A stretch of DNA of 64,000 nt from assembly GCA_018711625.1 (NCBI GenBank), contig DVID01000047.1, forward strand, positions 39,297-103,296. Direction: 5' to 3'. Below the pieces are notes generated by a model that was not told where the DNA came from, ran no database searches, and worked only from the letters and a program-made list of their open reading frames with translations. The position numbers and the translations under genes were made by a program. The stretch comes from Candidatus Limicola stercorigallinarum (GTDB taxonomy: Bacteria > Actinomycetota > Coriobacteriia > Coriobacteriales > Coriobacteriaceae). This document shows, piece after piece, positions 61,897 through 64,000 of the stretch (positions are counted from its first letter, which is position 1; every line of letters begins with the position of its first letter).

Positions 61897-62490
61897 ATGA
61901 ATTACGCCGAGATAAAATACTTCGATATCGCTAACGGCGAGGGCGTGCGCACGACGCTCTTTGTGAGCGGGTGCCGGCGTGGGTGCCCGGGGTGCTTCAA
62001 CTCGGGTGCTTGGAGTTTCCAGGCGGGCGAGCCGTTCACGCGTGATGTCGAGGACCGTATTTTGGCAAGCCTGGACCATGAGTTTTGCGACGGCCTCACC
62101 CTCCTGGGCGGCGAGCCCATGGAGCCTGAGAACCAGCGCGGGCTGGTGGACTTCATCGAGCGCGTGCGTGCGCGGTTTCCCCGCGGGGATGCAGACATTG
62201 CCGAGAAGACCATCTGGTGCTTCACCGGCGACACGCTTGACGAGCTCATGCCTGGGGCGCATCACCATACCGAGGTGACCGATCGGCTGCTCAACTGCAT
62301 CGATGTGCTTGTGGACGGCCCCTTTGTGCAGGAGCTGCACGATATCACGCTCCGCTTCCGCGGCTCATCCAACCAGCGCGTGATCGACCTTAACGCCACG
62401 CGCTCTGCTGCCGCAGCGGCTGGTTGCACCCTAGCCGATGCCGTGCAACTCTGGCAAGACGAGCAGGTGTACGCAACGCACACGATGTAG
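61897..62490 (+). CDS. nrdG: Anaerobic ribonucleotide reductase activase (radical SAM)
   Basis: Radical-SAM protein of 197 residues that generates the glycyl radical on NrdD. The iron-sulfur motif CxxxCxxC is in CRRGCPGC, followed by the GGEP segment. AGGA precedes the ATG. It is separated from nrdD by 830 bases containing a hairpin, an operator and a toxin-antitoxin pair, instead of the usual adjacency. Confidence 0.95.
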   Translation: MNYAEIKYFDIANGEGVRTTLFVSGCRRGCPGCFNSGAWSFQAGEPFTRDVEDRILASLDHEFCDGLTLLGGEPMEPENQRGLVDFIERVRARFPRGDADIAEKTIWCFTGDTLDELMPGAHHHTEVTDRLLNCIDVLVDGPFVQELHDITLRFRGSSNQRVIDLNATRSAAAAAGCTLADAVQLWQDEQVYATHTM

Positions 62491-62524
62491 ATTCGCTTCC
62501 CGGGTTCTTCCAGCTGTTGTTGCC

Positions 62525-62779
62525 CTATATGCGCTCGATGAGCTTATCGTCCGCGAACCACTCAACGTGGCCGCACCGGGTGCAGATGAGTGTTGTGGCG
62601 GAGTCGCCGGCCCACTCAATATTCAGGATTGACATGTCGCGCGAATCGAGCAGTGCTTCCTGCTCAAAGAAGCGCGTGCCCTTGCAGTGTGGGCAGGTTA
62701 CCTGGATGCCGGCCACCTTGTAGCTTTCGCCCGCAGGCTTGTCGGAGGCCGCTTTCTTTAATTCAGGGAAGAATCCCAT
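62525..62779 (-). CDS. Small zinc-ribbon protein
   Basis: Protein of 84 residues with two CxxC knuckles, CPHC near residue 29 and CTRC near 68, in a beta-ribbon layout like nucleic-acid-binding zinc ribbons. GGGAG precedes ATG 62779. No function assigned. Convergent with nrdG. Confidence 0.8.
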   Translation of the reverse strand: MGFFPELKKAASDKPAGESYKVAGIQVTCPHCKGTRFFEQEALLDSRDMSILNIEWAGDSATTLICTRCGHVEWFADDKLIERI

Positions 62780-62902
62780 AGTTGCTCCCATCGTTGGTAG
62801 GCCGAGGTCACGTCTGCGAGGGTCGGGTATGCTAGACGTATGATACCAGCCACGAAATTGCTGCCGCGCGTCACAGTTGAGCGGTTTGAAGGGAGAGGGC
62901 GT

Positions 62903-63445
62903 GTGGAACACACGAATCCGGTGCCGCACAAAGCGGGGCTGACGGCGATGCCGCGGCTTGATGCCATCTGGGCAGATGAGGTCTACCAACGGGAATATCG
63001 GCGTCTTGAGGAGCTTGAGCAAACGCGCGTATTTTGCCGTCACGGAATCCGCCACCTTATGGATACCGCGCGTATCATGTGGGCCCTGAACCTGGAACGT
63101 GGCTGTGGCGTGAGCCACGACGTGGTGTATGCAGCGGCGCTTCTGCATGACATTGGCAAGGCAACCCAATACGAGACAGGTGAGCCGCATGAGCTTGCAG
63201 GCGCGCGCATTGCGGCAGATATCCTCGACCGGCTGCCCCGCGAGCTTGCGTTTACGGAAGGGGAACGCGGGGCTATTCTCACGGCCATCCAGGGGCATCG
63301 TCGTCTGCGCGCTGAGGCTGAGCCGCTCGAGCGACTGCTTTATCAGGCTGATAAAGCCTCGCGTGCCTGCTTTGCCTGTCCTTCTGAGGTGCGTGCTGCC
63401 TGTACGTGGCCCGATGCGAAGAAGAACCTTTCCATCCTCGTATGA
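62903..63445 (+). CDS. HD-domain metal-dependent phosphohydrolase
   Basis: Protein of 180 residues. The HD signature LLHDIGK near residue 75, an upstream His in FCRHGIRHLMD and a C-terminal Asp in LLYQADKASR form a complete metal-binding set. GTG 62903 follows AGGGAGAGG closely; an in-frame ATG at 62840 lacks a ribosome site. It lies beside folB, so a nucleotide or pterin phosphate substrate is possible (inference). Confidence 0.82.
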   Translation: MEHTNPVPHKAGLTAMPRLDAIWADEVYQREYRRLEELEQTRVFCRHGIRHLMDTARIMWALNLERGCGVSHDVVYAAALLHDIGKATQYETGEPHELAGARIAADILDRLPRELAFTEGERGAILTAIQGHRRLRAEAEPLERLLYQADKASRACFACPSEVRAACTWPDAKKNLSILV

Positions 63446-63516
63446 GACAAAAGCGTTAGGCTGGTATGTTCCATGTGCTTGGGATGAGGCGAACGCCATC
63501 AGCACGTTTGTCTCAT
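63442..63516. other. Spaced inverted repeat between HD gene and folB
   Basis: ATGAGACAAA (63442-63451) and its complement (63507-63516), 55 bases apart. The left arm overlaps the HD gene stop. May fold in RNA as a leader structure of folB; uncertain. Confidence 0.35.
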
Positions 63517-63609
63517 GGGGAAGCTCGCCGCTTTTGGGTATAGAACACCATTGGAAACAACGTGCGCGGGCATGTGCGAGCTTGCCCGGAATGAAAGAGG
63601 CGATAGGTT

Positions 63610-64000
63610 ATGTTTGGAAAGAAACGGTTGCCGCAAGACACTTCACGCGGTGAGAAAACTACGCTGGCACATCGGACCAAGGCTGAGCCCCCGGCAACGC
63701 GTCGTGCGCTTGCGCGGGTGGAGCCCGGCCAGCTTGAGCTGGCCGATAAGGTGCTCATCCAGGGGCTTGAGGTGTTCGCCAACCACGGCGTGTATCCCGA
63801 GGAGAACACGCTCGGCCAGAAGTTTGTGGTGACGGCCACGCTTTACGCCAACCTGCGCCCAGCCGGGGAGACGGATGACCTCACAGCCTCTATTGACTAT
63901 GGTGCTGCCTGCCATGAGATCGATACCTTCATGCGCGAGCATACGTTCAAGCTCATCGAGGCGGCAGCTGAGGGCGTGGCGCAGCATCTGCTCAGCCAGT
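63610..64000 (+). CDS. folB: Dihydroneopterin aldolase, 3' partial
   Basis: Open to the end of the window (130 codons visible). A non-conserved basic N-terminus of about 45 residues leads into the FolB fold: DKVLIQGLEVFANHGVYPEENTLGQKFVV, with the catalytic-region segment HGVYPEE, then DYGAACHEI and KLIEAAAEGVAQHLL. It makes 6-hydroxymethyl-dihydropterin in folate synthesis. AGAGG precedes the ATG. The extended N-terminus is unusual; a fusion to folK beyond the window is possible. Confidence 0.88.
   Translation, partial: MFGKKRLPQDTSRGEKTTLAHRTKAEPPATRRALARVEPGQLELADKVLIQGLEVFANHGVYPEENTLGQKFVVTATLYANLRPAGETDDLTASIDYGAACHEIDTFMREHTFKLIEAAAEGVAQHLLSQ

Overview
The window is about 60% GC chromosomal DNA that reads as a Coriobacteriia genome (Collinsella/Olsenella-like, class within Actinobacteria). 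This is inferred from the actinobacterial rapZ-whiA-gap-pgk-tpiA-secG gene order, anaerobic ribonucleotide reductase (nrdD/nrdG), SLH-anchored surface proteins, lipoproteins with Actinobacteria-like lipoboxes, and codon use. No species assignment can be made from sequence alone. There are no rRNA genes, CRISPR arrays or prophage.

Layout. 1-3117: 3' part of a large SLH-domain surface protein. 3231-3300: first copy of a dispersed 70-bp inverted repeat; the second copy, in opposite orientation, is at 26374-26443. 3417-12555: the regulatory/glycolytic block rapZ, whiA, gap, pgk, tpiA, gpmI, then a REP-associated tyrosine transposase (RAYT) with a HAD phosphatase bracketed by its palindromic repeats, then secG. 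13019-18972: oppABCDF peptide importer, with a strong terminator hairpin after oppA. 19080-20693: secreted transglutaminase-SLH protein. 20952-26261: four tRNAs (Leu, Cys, Gly, Val), a PAS/GAF/PP2C phosphatase followed by a STAS-HATPase fusion (partner-switching signalling), and a CmpB-like membrane protein. 26628-32238: two tandem YhgE/Pip exporter-like membrane proteins divergent from a TetR regulator, with a perfect 12-bp palindrome between them. 32327-37093: small membrane proteins, an L-cysteine desulfidase-family enzyme, a HAD phosphatase and ribosomal protein S1 (TTG start). 37313-44391: lipoprotein, HAD phosphatase, M20 dipeptidase, a 55-residue membrane protein and pstSCAB. 44459-49978: Uup ABC-F protein, Cof-type HAD, XRE regulator, a 160-bp MITE-like element, DedA protein and a hexapeptide acetyltransferase. 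50094-52822: zinc-efflux operon (SmtB-type repressor, HMA chaperone, P1B ATPase) with three matching operators. 52996-58340: lipoprotein, esterase, GH13 amylase, SixA, and an Old-Yellow-Enzyme-like oxidoreductase. 58844-62490: nrdD and nrdG with a toxin-antitoxin pair and a 26-bp-stem hairpin between them, preceded by an NrdR box. 62525-64000: zinc-ribbon protein, HD hydrolase and the 5' part of folB.

The window is mostly housekeeping. The most unusual signals are non-coding: the paired dispersed hairpins, the RAYT/REP cluster in which a REP unit encodes the transposase C-terminus, the 160-bp element with 28-bp inverted ends, and operators that fit their neighbouring regulators. Among proteins, the STAS-kinase fusion beside its likely phosphatase is the most interesting arrangement. 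Long open frames antisense to the glycolytic, opp, pst and nrdD genes are codon-bias shadows and are omitted.
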